Shown here piece after piece: positions 33,466-46,276 of a stretch of 60,000 nt of DNA. The stretch spans positions 8,186,001 through 8,246,000 of the forward strand of contig OX485804.1 of NCBI GenBank assembly GCA_950295325.1. Direction: 5' to 3'. A program made the position numbers and the translations under genes. The notes under the pieces are model-generated. The model was given only the letters and a program-made list of their open reading frames with translations, ran no database searches and had not been told where the DNA came from. Numbering within the stretch: position 1 is the stretch's first letter; the number at the start of each line of letters is the position of its first letter. The DNA comes from Polytrichum commune. Taxonomy: Eukaryota; Streptophyta; Polytrichopsida; Polytrichales; Polytrichaceae.

Positions 33466-34458
33466 CAAGTCCTACCTCTTTAATATGACACGTTTGGGAA
33501 ACGAGAAAAAGGTCGTATTATCGAGGTGTCACATATTCAATAATATGACAAATTGGACCTGGTTGTCACAATAACGAGGTACTTCATAAAAACACACTTG
33601 AGATATTTTTCCATATGTAAAAATGAGTATTCTTTCAAATGTATTACAAATATGCAAATTCTCCTCACTAAACCTATGTGGGCTTGAAGAAGGAATCAAT
33701 AGTCCGCTGATGTTGCCACTTCAAGTTAGCAACATATATCTTATTGAGCTTCTCTATTATGCCCTGCAATTTCATCAGATTTGCGGGAGTGAAGTCTAAT
33801 GAATTGTCCATAAAAAATGTAGCTAATAGCTGAGCATGTTGTTGAGCATCCGTCAGTTTCACAATAGGTGGAGGTCTCTCATCAACATCTAAAGGGTTTA
33901 CAGTCTCAGCAGTAAGGTCCAAACTAACTGGCTCTATTCTCTGTCCTAAGGCCATATCAACCAGCTCTGACATGCAATATTCAGCCTCAATGATGTCTTC
34001 ACCTTCCATTACCACATACTCTTCAAATGGCATCTCATCTGATCCAAGCTGCAGTTTTGATATAAGAAGGGCCAGGTCTTCGAACTCCTTGATCAATCTC
34101 GATTTTTCTCTTTGGTCCTCATGAGTAGGGTTTTAGAAAGAGAACCTATTTCCCATGGTTCTCATGTTTATTTCATCATTTTACATTTAAACTTCCTTAA
34201 TCCAAACTTCATATGTATAAGATTTATGAATTTAAAATAAATTATGTATTTATATATATATAAGTGTGTGGGACCCACCATATAAATGCATTTATTACCT
34301 CTATAATATGACATTTGGGGGGTCTAGGAGTGTCGTATTAACATTGTCATAGTCGTAGTATAGAGGTAGATTTGAACTAGGAAGTTTGGTTTACGAAATT
34401 TGTGTCATAATATCGAGGTTGTCGTATTATCGAGTGTCGTATTAAAGAGGTAGGACTG
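33466..34458 (-). mobile_element. pogo/Tigger-like element, 993-bp derivative with TA target duplication
   Basis: The left end CAAGTCCTACCTCTTTAATA and the right inverted end ATTAAAGAGGTAGGACTG are flanked by TA (33464-33465 and 34459-34460). Subterminal repeats such as GTCGTATTATCGAG occur at both ends. The interior keeps only the 3' end of the transposase gene. TA duplication and the transposase type place it in the pogo branch of Tc1/mariner. Confidence 0.88.
33674..34096 (-). pseudogene. C-terminal fragment of a pogo/Tigger-like transposase with PIP-box tail
   Basis: An open frame of 140 codons. The homologous frame continues upstream of this Met to about 34125 (EDQREKSRLIKEFEDLA), so the ATG is internal to the ancestral protein. 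The sequence EMPFEEYVVMEGEDI and the acidic region resemble the post-catalytic tails of Tigger/pogo transposases. The last residues, QRTIDSFFKPT, contain QxxIxxFF (33686-33709), a PCNA-interacting motif known from pogo transposases. DNA-binding and catalytic domains are missing, so it cannot transpose. The frame is intact here but broken in the 50126-51652 copy. Confidence 0.75.
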
Positions 34459-37254
34459 TATCCCAAAGGAGTTTGATTAAGCTTATCATAAGTTAGTTTT
34501 AAATGGGTGCCCATTGTGAACAATCTAAATTGTGCTTTTTGGATGAGGATGCGTGAAGATCTACCTTGAGGATTTCAATCTAAGTCGTTTATTTATTTAA
34601 TTGTTTTATCAAGTCGCTGATCATGACTTAGTTTGGTCATAAGCTCAATTCTGCATTTTCCAGGTTGCTTTTTAAACGAACTTGGTGTGAGCAAACTGCC
34701 AAAGGACTTTGGTTCCGGGCTCATAGCCCACGTGCCAAGTGGCCCACGGTATTGTCACACCGCCTCCTCCTCCCACCAACGGTGGGGCCTCGGCCCCGAG
34801 TGGCTCGTTGTATTATATGTTGTGGAGACATGGATTCAAGAATATCATGACATGTATTGTTCAAGAATAAAAATCTTAGTTATGAGGGAGGGGATTTGCA
34901 ACATCCACATAAGTTCATCCAATTGAATATTTTAGATGAGTTAATCGGAAGTGAGGGATGGAGCTTTGTTCTAGAGGTGGAAAAGTTGTAAGGTAGGCTC
35001 TCCTTGTCCCCTCTTTATTGTATATGTATATTTATATTTAAAGATGAAAGTATGTGTCATGATGAGTTTGAATTGTCATGTTCCAAAATTATTGAGGGGA
35101 GTGAGTAAGAGGGTGTGCATGATGTGGCTTTTGATTCTTTTTGTTAAATTGGGCAATCAATTAAAATTGATTGCTGACTTACATTAACATTTTTCAAAAT
35201 TCACAATCCACTTCAGTTAATAGATTGCTCATGTTTTTGGGATTCTATTTATTTTTATTTGAAAAAAAATTCAATCAAATATGGGGATATGTTTTATTGC
35301 AAAAAACATGAACTTTATTGTGATAATATTTTAAACCATAAACCATGAAACTCTATTGTGATAATCTAACCACTTAAATTGAAAACATTTCATACTAATA
35401 ATCAACATTACATTCTCATAGAGTCATGTAGGATATTATTAATTTGAAGCTATTGATTCACATTCCACTAGTACAATAGGTTTAAAATGCCTTGGACAAA
35501 GGACCAACCAAGACCTTGTGATACAACCGATACCCTAACCACAAAACACAATGCTCTATATTTTAATAAAATCTCCGTAAACTGTAAAGTGTGATGTTGA
35601 TACCCTAACATAGCACTCAACAATGCATATGCTCTTATGTGATATTATTTTCATGTGTTAATTATGTTTTTCTCACTAATAATAAACAATGAGCTTATAT
35701 ACATGTTTGTTGAAACTTTATGAAAAAAATGAAGATTTGTTTAAATCTTATCATCCACCTTGAATTATAATAATACAAACAAAACATTTCTAACTATTAA
35801 CTATTACTAGTATGACTCATGTGATACATATCATAACGAGCAAGCAAAACTTATAGTTAGATATTGAGAGTTGTGGATATTACATTTATCAGTCACAAAC
35901 ATAAAGTTCATAAAACTTTATTCTCTCTATATATATTCTAGAATAATCTAAAGGTTAACTCCTTTAATTCTCGTGATGCCCGTTCTAGAATTATAAATAA
36001 ACTCGAGCTTATTAAAAAAATGAGGCAACACCATAATATACAACGGTGACAACATCGGAGTCTATTTCATTTGTATCTGTATGTTGTTTCATCCTCTTAA
36101 CATATTAGAACGACTCATGATTTTTAACATTTATTTAATTTTAATTTTAATTTTCTGTAATTTAGGAGTTGGGGGTAATATTTTTATTTAAATATTTGGA
36201 AATCAAAATTTACAAAGAATTATTCGATTTTAATGTAAGTGTTTTTATAGGTCATCATTCAACATGAATTACGCGTTTTTTTGGATTTTTGAGGCTTAAG
36301 ATATAATTGCATATATCCCTACATCCCAAATATCACACATATCCTAATATTATGACCTATTGAACATCGTTAAATAAATTCGGATCTAAACCTTTATATA
36401 TATATATATATATATCACTTATTTAATTTGAATATAGTTTGAAATAATTTCACACCTCATCTAAGAAATGTTTTTGGATACATATAATATTTGTTCTTGA
36501 TCTTCATATTTTAATTTTATATACTACACAATCATAGTTATATGCCGATGATTATCATAGGAAATTCAGTCTTATTGATTCACATATTGCAATTCTAGTT
36601 TTAAGTCTTCAATATTCATCTACCATCTTTGTGAAGTATCATGAATTGTTATGGATGCATCCATTCAATATATTGTAACTATTTAGCGTTAGATCATTAT
36701 CCAATGTTCATCCTTTCTCTGTCCTAAATCCCCACTATTTATTTTCTTAATCCACATTTTCAAGTATTTTTTCATAGTTTAATCCGATGAGGTATGTTTA
36801 GTACTTAAATTTTTCTTTCATTGAATCTATGATGTGTTGGTTAAAAAATGATACTAAAACTCAGGCCTTTCATGCACACTTCTTTCACCTCTATTACATA
36901 AGGTCATTACTAGGATATTTTCTTATGAAAAATTTAGCAATTTTGGAAAGGTGTGAGGAAAAACTTATTATTATTATTATTATGCAACATACTATGTAGG
37001 TAGGGTATCCAATGTGGCACATGCTCTTGGTTGATAATCTAACTTATAATGTATGTGATACTAAACACTAGGTTATGATGTTTAAGGACCAAAGGGTAGG
37101 GTATCAATTGAGAGTTTATTATAGGTTGATACCCTAACTTTTTGTGTTTTAAAGTTTTAACTACTATTATTAAATGTGATGGAAGTGCTATGGCCACCCC
37201 TATTAAGACCTAGGCATGTTAGGTGTGGGTATTCATATATACATAAAGTCCTTA
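34459..37254. other. AT-rich intergenic DNA, no gene recognised
   Basis: Very AT-rich between 35000 and 37000, with an (AT)n run at 36396-36415 and an ATT/TTA run near 36965-36982. No coding frame or RNA gene supported. Confidence 0.5.
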
Positions 37255-37806
37255 AGGGTTGTTTACACCATGTACCATGAAGTCATCCCAAGGCTCTGTA
37301 AAATATGTGATTGGCTATTGAACTTGTCCCATGACCACTTTGGTATACATTGAGGAAAAAGATGTCAGAATGATCATGGAGTTTGAGGTCTCCAAAAGAC
37401 ATACTTTAAGGCTTACATTATCCACTGACATGATCTGATGGGTTTTGCGATGGCAGAGGCTAAAGAGGTGCTCTAGTAGAAAAAAAAAAGGCAAGGGCCC
37501 ATGGTATAATGAATTCTTTTTGGGGGATGAGAAGATAAAGACAAGAGATGCTTAAACATGGGTTTCTTTTCTTTTCTTTTCAAAACTCCCTTTTTGGGCA
37601 TATACTAAAAGAAAATAGCATGTTCACTTTTTGGTACATGGTCATTCCTCTCGGGCCACATTTAGTTTACACCTAGTGAGGGGCCCAAAGGCTTTGTGAA
37701 TTTATTTATTAAGAAATTGGAGCATGAATGTCGGCCCATCAAGTCGGTTTGTGGAAAAGGCCATCTTCCATGGTTTGACTTCATGGTCCATGGTGTAAAC
37801 TGACCC
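37255..37806. mobile_element. PIF/Harbinger-like MITE, GGGTTGTTTACACCATG family
   Basis: Inverted ends AGGGTTGTTTACACCATG and CATGGTGTAAACTGACCC. Flanked by TTA at 37252-37254 and 37807-37809. At 552 bp it is a larger relative of the element at 4866-5284. Non-coding. Confidence 0.8.
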
Positions 37807-37809
37807 TTA

Positions 37810-40604
37810 GTCAACAACCTATTCATCTGGATTTTAATCATAGTATAATAAAAACCCTTAGACAAGGGGTTGTCTTACACGATGACCGGGAGAACAGGCT
37901 GCTAGTTACATATGAACCGGGTGCGGTTCAAGACTTTAGAATAGTTGCCGATCATCTTAGAGAAATCTTTTGAATATGCCTCAAATTAATAAAGAAAAAA
38001 AAGTGAAAGATGTCAACATGTAGCCAATTGGACTTGGAAACACTAGGATCTTGACTTATTATGCCCAGAAATCTCCTCAAAAAAATTGGTCTTATACAAA
38101 GTGGTATCCATAAAACCACACAAATAGACTTTGTTTCACAAAGATGAAAAGTTCGTTGCCTTGCGCTTCAAGATGAGATACATAGATGTTGCAAAACCTA
38201 ATTCGGTTGGTGGTGGATTCTCTTACGGGTTTATGGACAAAGCCTAATTTTCTGGTGTTTGTCAATTCATCCATTGCACCGAGTCTACTTAAAATGGTTC
38301 ATACAAATTTACAATTTGGGTCATTTGAATGTAGGTTTTTGATTGTGGATTAGTTGACTCAATCTATGTAACGAGATGAAGCTAAAATCAACATCTTAAA
38401 ATCTTGCACAATAAGTACAATAATTTTCATCACCTCAACATCAAGTTTCTGGGTTAGTTTGGGTAATCTACCAATAAAGCCTCTATAATCTATGCATATT
38501 GAATATGAATATGGCACATGGTGCTTAAGCCCTAATGGACTATGCAACCATAATCTGGTCGTGAATAGTTCACAATGAGCCCTTGGGTTCGGATGGATTT
38601 TGGACTATTTCAACCACTCCTCTTGTTCATGTTCAAGTTTGCTATGTCACATGGATAATTTAGATTCAATAGAGGTAGTGATTTTTGAATTAATTTAAAT
38701 ATGGGAATGTATTGTCAACTGGTTTATAGTGGAACTAGTCTAGGAATGCATGCCTGAAATTTGTCACATCCACGGTTGAGGGGTAGCATATCCTAGGCAT
38801 GTTTTTTTTTTGGTGATCCCTATGTGCAAATGATTCCCAATTGATGTGAAAATTTGCATGACACTCAAATACAACATATCCTGAACATCTACCATTGGAA
38901 TGTTGAGTTGGACATGTGTTGGTGGGTGTCAATTCATGTGGAAGGTGCATAGTTGTGGTGTTGTTGCCTTATATTGCAAAGCTTCCCAAAATATCACAAA
39001 TTACTAGTTTCAAGATTTGTGAGCCGATTTGAGTAGGTATATTGCCCCTCTTTTGAATTTGGGTAACATTCTGTCATTTGAGATGATTTGAGTGGAGGTT
39101 CGATCAAAAAACCAACCCCAATTTAATTTCTAAACTGCTACCCCTTAAGACCACTATTGACTTTCCCATTATGATATCTTACATAACAAAACTTCAACGT
39201 TTGAAACTTGGAGTGTGAGTAGTCACTTCTACCCTGCAAACATCATTACAATTGGATTTGTCAAAATAACTTTAGATGTTCACCTATAGTTGCTGAAATT
39301 GAAGTCACATATTCTAGGGAAATTTGAGGGAAATTGGGCGTGGGAAGTTAGAGGTTAAACTAACCCTTTGCGCATTTCAACCTATTTTGGGAGTCCACAT
39401 GGATTAGTGGCTTGTAAATCAAACTTAGACATGGCTATTTTTTTTTAAAAAAAACCACACATTATCAATATATTACAATTGTTTTCGAGTAAACCCACCC
39501 TAGCTTTATAAACCCCAATCCATAGCCCCACATTTTTTCCACTACAACAACTCCCAAAACCAATCTCGATTTTTTAAAGAACTTTCTCCATTTTAAAACC
39601 AACATTCCAACCAATAAAAAAGCTTTAGCCCTTATAAGTTTTGCATACAATTTAGATGTATAAGTAACGTCCCAATGCTCACCCAAAACCACCCTTGTTT
39701 TCAACCCAAACCACCCCGTGCTTTGCACCATAGATGTTTGGAGGTTTTTAAGTGAGCTCCCATTACAGGCCTAGCAGGCATGTGTAGGTTGTGTGTTTTG
39801 TAATGGGGGTGGGATTAACACCCTCTACCTTGGTCCTTAGGACATACTTTAGTGCGTTGGAATTCTATGTATGTTGCCAACTAAAACCATATAAAAGTGT
39901 TGAAGTGTAGTCATATCAATGCTCAACTCTTAAAGTGACAATTAAAGCACATTTATCTTATGTATGATTATAAAATTGAGTTTAATGCAAATGTGCCTAA
40001 TTTTGTGTTTAGTTCTAAACAAACACCTATATCTAGGTGGTGCATGGTTGGGTCTTTATCTGGGAATAAACACCAAAAAGACATGTGTTGAAAAGAGATC
40101 GGACTGCGTGCTCAAAATCTATCAATCGTTCTAGACACAATGGTCAACATAAGTTGGGTGACATATATGATTATTTATTAACCAAGGGAATTTTCACTTT
40201 GACAATAAATAGAACATTCATAGCAACTCTAAAAATCACGAGGAAAGCAACTACGAGATAACTTTATCCACATGCATGATTAGAGGACTACAAACACAAC
40301 ATGACCTACATAGCCTTTGGTCCAAATATGGGCACGATTTGGATTTGCTAATCATCTCGCAGTATTCACGTCTTGCTTATCTTACAAGAAGTAGATGCAA
40401 AGTGGAAAGTGCCCCTTTAGGACCCGGTTACCTTAGGTTGTGTTTTGGTTTGGGTATACATCAACGTGGGGCTACATGAATTCTCCAACCCACACTAAAT
40501 TTAAAGTAGAAACTTAGCGTGGGCCACATTCACTCTTTTTCCTCACAAACGTCATGTGAATTATTCTCTTATTTTGTGCTACTTTTGTCCTATAACCAAT
40601 ATTC
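37810..40604. other. intergenic, no gene recognised
   Basis: No domain-bearing frame. The 40060-40260 part is a dispersed repeat shared with 2215-2420 and 22110-22280. The minus-strand frame at 39465-39731 has no recognisable motif. Confidence 0.4.
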
Positions 40605-41335
40605 GATGTGTTGGCTGAAACTCTTCATGAAGACTTAGGGAAAGACCCGGGGGTCTTGGATCCATGTTACTTCCACCTTCACTAGACTAAGAAGTTAGCG
40701 TAGCCCGCGTTCATTATTTCCACACTAATTTTCCCACCCACACTAACATAACTATTTAGTGTAGGATGAGTGTTGTGGAGAGACACAATTGTTTGAGATA
40801 AGATATATGAGGGTGGGTCATGGTAAGATGGTTGATACGCTCTAAGATGTGTTGGCTGAAACTCTTCATGAAGACTTAGGGAAAGACCAGGGGGTCTGGG
40901 ATCCATGTTACTTCCACCTTGAGTCCTTGACTAGACTAAGAAGTCAGCGTAGCCCGCGTTCATTATTTCCACACTAATTTTCCCACCCACACTAACATAA
41001 CTATTTAGTGTAGGATGAGTGTTGTGGAGAGACACAATTGTTTGAGATAAGATATATGAGGGTGGGTCATGGCAAGATGGTTGATACGCTCTAAGATGTG
41101 TTGGCTGAAACTCTTCATGAAGACTTAGGGAAAGACCTGGGGGTCTTGGATCCATGTTACTTCCACCTTGACTAGACTAAGAAGTCAGCGTAGCCCGCGT
41201 TCATTATTTCCACACTAATTTTCCCACCCACACTAACATAACTATTTAGTGTAGGATGAGTGATGTGGAGAGACACAATTGTTTGAGATAAGATATATGA
41301 GGGTGGGTCATGGCAAGATGGTTGATACGCTCTAA
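40605..41335. repeat. three tandem ~241-bp repeats
   Basis: Units start GATGTGTTGGCTGAAAC at 40605, 40846 and 41095 (spacings 241 and 249). The 8-bp difference is an extra GAGTCCTT-like insertion in unit two. Units are nearly identical and contain GGATCCATGTTACTTCC and CATAACTATTTAGTGTAGG. The three similar minus-strand open frames of about 70 codons are a consequence of the repeat, not a gene family. Confidence 0.92.
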
Positions 41336-42402
41336 CTTGAGAAACAAAAGCCCTTGTCTGCTGATTCTCCATCACATCCAACCACCCTTTGAACCGGGTG
41401 ACCCGCCCAATTAAAACATCACTTTCTAGTTATTGGACGTGTTTGGTAAGTCATCGTCATTTCGAGATGGAGCTTCCTTCTTCTTCTCGTGGAAAGGCCA
41501 AGTCTAGGCATTCGGCCTTACAATAATCTCTAAAGGTTGAGAATGACGTTTTGGTTCATGCAACCAACCACCGTTCCTCGACCATGTCATGGTACACATT
41601 TAGGTTACAATCTTTTAAATTGGCACACGTGGACGATTCAGATTTTATTTGAATAATCTTAACTTACAATTTTTTTTTATTAATGCAGTTGGATCCATCA
41701 TCAGAGGCATGGTTTTAAAGCTCTACTGTGTCCTTCTGCCTAAACGAGTAGAAGAAGTAGGTTGCATCTTTTTAGTATCTGCCAAGGGTGAAACTACTTG
41801 CATGGCCTAAGTTGTCTAGCCCTTGTCTTAATTTGTTGGTTGCTATACACAAATCTATAACGGAAAATCTTAATTTGTTGGTTATCTTTGTTTTTGTGGG
41901 TTCATAACTTGTTGAATTGGGTTGAATTGCTTAAGATGATAAGGAACTTCATTTTCATTCATGTGAGGATGAAGACACCACCATTAGATGAGTACCATAG
42001 CACACATCATAAGCAACTGCAAAAATTGCAAATCTAATATGGTAATGTGCTCTAGGACTTTTATCCTCGTAGTGAAAATCATGCCATCTTCATTTTTAAA
42101 AGTTTGTTTGGGAGCTTTAGGACAACTTTGAAAGGTGCTTATTCAACATCAATAGATAAGAATTGCTTGAGATGAATTTGTAGAGTTGATTGACTTAACT
42201 TACCAACCATCATTGGCACTTCACAACAAATTAGGTAACAAGTTATACAATATATTTGAGCCTGTGCATTATGGGGATCACACGTCTCACTACCACACCC
42301 TTTTAGATATTTAGTGTCACTTATTATCCGGAGTTACACTATGCTATAACTTAGAATGTGCAATTCAAGTATGTTGTCACCAAATGTAACAAAGCTTGCA
42401 TT
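41336..42402. other. intergenic, no gene recognised
   Basis: Nothing supported. A MITE-like end (TTTAGTGTCACTTATTATCC) occurs near 42311 without a clear partner. Confidence 0.4.
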
Positions 42403-42640
42403 TTACAATATACACCAAAAATTTAAGATGGACGTATTTGGGAGGGTTTGTATGATCACTCGAGGAGAAGAGAAATCTTCTTTTTGACCCCTTGTGAGTT
42501 TTGCGTTTAGCGTCCACTTCCAAATGTGGAATTGACAATCTTCATAGTTTGTGATTGTCAATTGGATGAGAATAAGTCCAATCCAATCCCAACAACCAAG
42601 ATTGGTTGTGGAGTTGGAAGTGCCCACAATAAGACCTCAA
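42403..42640 (-). repeat. dispersed repeat starting TTGTGGGCACTTCCAA, copy 2
   Basis: Inverted relative to 22995-23385 and 59070-59435. Shares TGATCACTC, GGAATTGA-A-TCTTC and GAGTTGGAAGTGCCCACAAT blocks. Confidence 0.55.
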
Positions 42641-43316
42641 ACTTTAGTTAGAGAGAACCAATGATAAGATATTTTGGCCCATGACAACTATCATTGGGGG
42701 TGTGGTAAATCCTTGCCCCTCCCAAGCTCGTTGTTGATTCACACCAATTAGGTCCCTCTAGATTTTTAATTCAAGCTCTTTGACTCCAATCTAGGGGAAT
42801 ATTCAACTCAAAATTGAAATACATGAACTCTACCATCTTCTCTATGCTTGCACCCTCCCCAAGGTACACCAAATTATTATATTTAGCTTGGCATTAAATT
42901 TGATATGCCATGTTAATTAGATTGGTTTGTATAGCTTCACATGTAGCACCAAGTTTCATTTGACACCACCTCTTGTTGCCATCCAATGGTTGCAAGACAA
43001 TTAGTGTGGGTCAATGTTGAATAGTGTAGGCTAAACTAAATCATAAGCTTAGCTTAGTTGCTACGAAACTCCACCCAATGGTGAGACCATGCAATCCATG
43101 TAATGAAGAGTTTCGCTTCATCCACACAATGATGTGGGGGTGAGATCGAGGGCTTGCAAACTCATTCATCACGGATGAAGGTCTTAAAGTAAATCCGAAC
43201 CCTTTATGTGTACGGTAACTAGAAATTGATGGATGATTGAATATTCTTACCACATGTGCCAGTGTCTAAGCAGAGGATGATGGGTGCTAGACAACTCTCA
43301 GTTGAAGATGGATGGA
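42641..43316. other. intergenic, no gene recognised
   Basis: Nothing supported up to the stem-loop array. Confidence 0.4.
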
Positions 43317-43630
43317 TTGGACTTAGACAAGTCCAAATTGACAACATCTGCACTGGAGTTAGACAACTCCGCATTTAGTGCATTGGAATTAGACCATTCC
43401 ATATAGAGAACATGTGCACATGAGTTAGACAACTCTCGATGAGGTGCACTGGAGTTAGACCACTCCAAAGTTGGAATTAGACAGTTCCAACTAGAAGGAT
43501 TGATAAATGAACAAAGTTGGAATTAGAAAGTTCCGACTAGAAGGAAGGATGGATGAATCCAGTTGGAATTAGATAGTCCCAACTAGAAAGAAGGATGGAT
43601 GAATCTAGTTGGAATTAGACAGTTCCAACT
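43317..43630. repeat. array of nine stem-loops with covarying stems and AGAC loop
   Basis: Nine inverted repeats occur every ~25-65 bp with core GGAxTTAGACxxxTCC. Examples are 43317-43336 (TTGGACTT-AGAC-AAGTCCAA, 8 perfect pairs), 43355-43370 (GGAGTT-AGAC-AACTCC), 43384-43401 (TGGAAT-TAGACC-ATTCCA), 43450-43467 (TGGAGT-TAGACC-ACTCCA), and 43469-43492 and 43607-43630 (10 pairs with one T.G). The loop is constant while the variable stem pair is C-G, G-C or A-T in different units. No complete reading frame spans the array. One frame reads repeated (L/H)(E/D)LDxS but is broken by stops. Confidence 0.85.
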
Positions 43631-45689
43631 GGAAGAATGAGATTGAGTTAAAAGATGGAAGAAGGTTATAGAAGAACCAAAGATAGAAGATTCATATTAG
43701 AACTAAGAGATAGAGCTATGAATAGAATACTTTTACTATATGTGAAAATAAAAAGTAAAAGTAATGCCTTTGGCATAAGAGGAAGCTCGGGGGAGAGGAA
43801 CTTTTTGTCTCTTTCCTATGGTTGGGTGGTTGAGCTTAGACCAAGACCTACTTGGTCTATGATTGCAATCTGACATTACAAAGAAAATAAACTCAGTTCT
43901 TCAACTCATCGTTTTGATGGATAAGTGTAGTGTGAAAGTTGGTGACAAACCTATGAGAGGTTTGTTACATTAAGAAATTGAGGAATGATTCATTTCAACT
44001 AAGGTAGACAACCTTGAAATGGTTGCTTTTCCAACTAGCCCACTTCTCCTAGGATACACACGATTAGTACAAGATGGTTAGTAAATCCAAATTGAGACCA
44101 TAGCCACTTTCCTCATAACTTTTATAAATATCTTATTTAGTATAGAAGTGAAGATTCTTGTGTTCATTAAATGGTCATACCCCCCCCCCCTTGTCCCCCA
44201 AACTATGTTGACTAGGGTAGAGGGTGCTAATTCCAACCTGCTTTCAAAAGCGTTCCATATGCATGCCTCCTAATCCGATAAGGAGAGCACACCTGAAGCC
44301 GTCTAAATATCTTTGGCACAAAAGCGCAAATGGATTTGGGTGGAAAAGTTGGGTGGTTTTAGGCAAGAGTGGGGTTGAATTTGGACAAGCCCTCGGGACG
44401 TAGCTAGGGGTGGGTCACTTACATGCTTTAATTAAGATCATGTATGCAATAGTGTGGGCCTAGGGGTGGATTTAGGAAACTAGGGGCAAGTGACTTCAAT
44501 TTTCTTTTGGTAGAATATTCATATGCTGTGTGATTTTAATTATTTATGTTTTTACCATTTCTAAGTCAATTTGCTAGGCCAATCATGCATGCACACACTC
44601 ATCTAAATAGACTCCAAAAACATGCTAAATCAGCCAAAGGGTTGGTTCAAGCACCCTCTAACTTATTAAAACCTATAATGGTTATCATATTTTCAACACG
44701 TAGTCCAATCTCTTTTAAACACGTGTCTTTTTGGCATCCATTCTCGAAGGCACACCTACCAACATATTACTCAAATATGGGTGCCCTAATAAGAACAAGA
44801 AAAAGAAATTAGAGTTGTCTACATGTAACCTTAGGTTGAATCTTACATGACTAATTCAAAGCCTTTAATCATATTATTTCCAAAGTTAAATAATGTAAAA
44901 AAATAAAGGCCCACTTTAGACACGCCTTGGGGCTGGCCCGTTTCATGTGCAATTAAGCCCTCAACCCAATCCAACTGTATCAACTTTTTGCAGACCCAAC
45001 ATGTAAAATGATGAGGCTTGATTTTAAGTCCTAACGTTCTTGAGGGGAAAAAATGCAGTGAAGAGAATTAACCTTTTTATGGATTGACGGTAGAGATGTT
45101 CATTATCCAACGGACGAGCCCAATCCGACCCACGTTGAGACTTCAAACCGAAGAAAAACCCATCCCGATTTCTTCAAGCCGGCCTGAAGAGTCAGAGCCA
45201 AAATTGTGCCACCTAGGACGCCACATGGGATGAGTGAGTGTTCGGACCCAACCCTAGTATAAAACCCTTGCACCGGATTCTACGAAACTGAGCAATTCTA
45301 TTACGCCGAGTTTTTCACCCGGCCCCAAGTATAGAGCACGCCTTGACCATCCCCAACTTATAAAACAGGTCACCACGTTTTCCTTTCACCTTCATAATGG
45401 ACAAGTTTACATAGACACACACACCACAAACCTTTAACCCCATACAAGAGCCCAACTTTCCCCAACCTTCCTTTCATTTTCTTGTGCAGTGGAGCCATGG
45501 GTGACAGGTTGCGCAATAGAGACACTGGTTCACGGCCTTTTGGCCTTTGAACTGGTGACAAGTGCGGCCACTCCATGAAGGCCATTTGTTGGCCCTCCCT
45601 TGTCGACTAATCGACCCATAGTATCATCATCATCATCCATCTCTCTCTCTCTCTCTCTCTCTCTGCCACTCGTCACCATCTTCCCTTTG
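43631..45689. other. intergenic, no gene recognised
   Basis: A C11 run at 44180-44190 and a (CT)n run at 45641-45664. Sequence near 45090-45130 (GTAGAGATGTTCATTATCC) resembles one end of a hAT element, but no partner end was found. The segment near 44700-44790 shares phrases with other dispersed repeats. Confidence 0.4.
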
Positions 45690-46160
45690 CCAGTGTCTGG
45701 GGAGGATTTTGAGCACAACACGTTGAGATCCGAGTGTTTCCAAATCGAACTGGTTTTGCGTCGACATCTTTCGGTTTTCGACACCGATTTGAGGAGAATC
45801 TTCAACTGAAATCTTCCTCTCAAATGATGGGTGGTTTACCCTGAAGTCTTGATGAACGCCACCCAGTTCATGTCAGCGATCGGGGAGATTGTTGGGCATA
45901 CTAATCGGTTGAGATCCGCCGAGTGTTTGCAAGTCCAACCGGTTCCGTGTTGACACCCTTCGGTTTTCCTTGATTAAATCGGGGTCTGTTTCAGAAACGC
46001 CTCTAAAACAAGTGGTAATTTTCCCTGCAGTCTTGCACTTCAACCGGTTTACTTCTCAAACTCAACCGGTTCATCTGTCACTAATTAACGGCCGGTTCTC
46101 CCTGATCATAGAACCGGTTAGTTCTCAAACTCAACCGGTTCATCTGTACCCGGCGGCCGC
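45690..46160. repeat. short array of diverged AACCGGTT repeat units
   Basis: Unit starts (GAGATCC...GTGTTT) near 45728 and 45914 give a period of about 186 bp, with further partial sequence to 46160. Contains GTCCAACCGGTTCCGTG and CTTCAACCGGTT then CTCAAACTCAACCGGTTCA, as in the larger array at 48835-49995. Confidence 0.8.
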
Positions 46161-46209
46161 GTCTCCCCCTTCTTCATTGCCCTTCCCTTCACAGTCTTGA
46201 CTGGGAAAC

Positions 46210-46260
46210 AAAAAGAAAGAAAGAAAGAAAGAAAGAAAGACAGACAGACAGAAAGAAAGC
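46210..46260. repeat. GAAA/CAGA microsatellite
   Basis: Repeated GAAA units followed by CAGA units. Confidence 0.85.
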
Positions 46261-46276
46261 AAAAGAAAGAAGCGCA

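Noticed and set aside
40682-41381. Three nearly identical minus-strand frames of about 70 codons.
   Set aside because: They arise from a 241-bp non-coding tandem repeat. The similarity is at DNA level and no family motif is present.
45085-45130. One hAT-like end (TAGAGATGTTCATTATCC).
   Set aside because: No matching inverted end or 8-bp duplication was found nearby.
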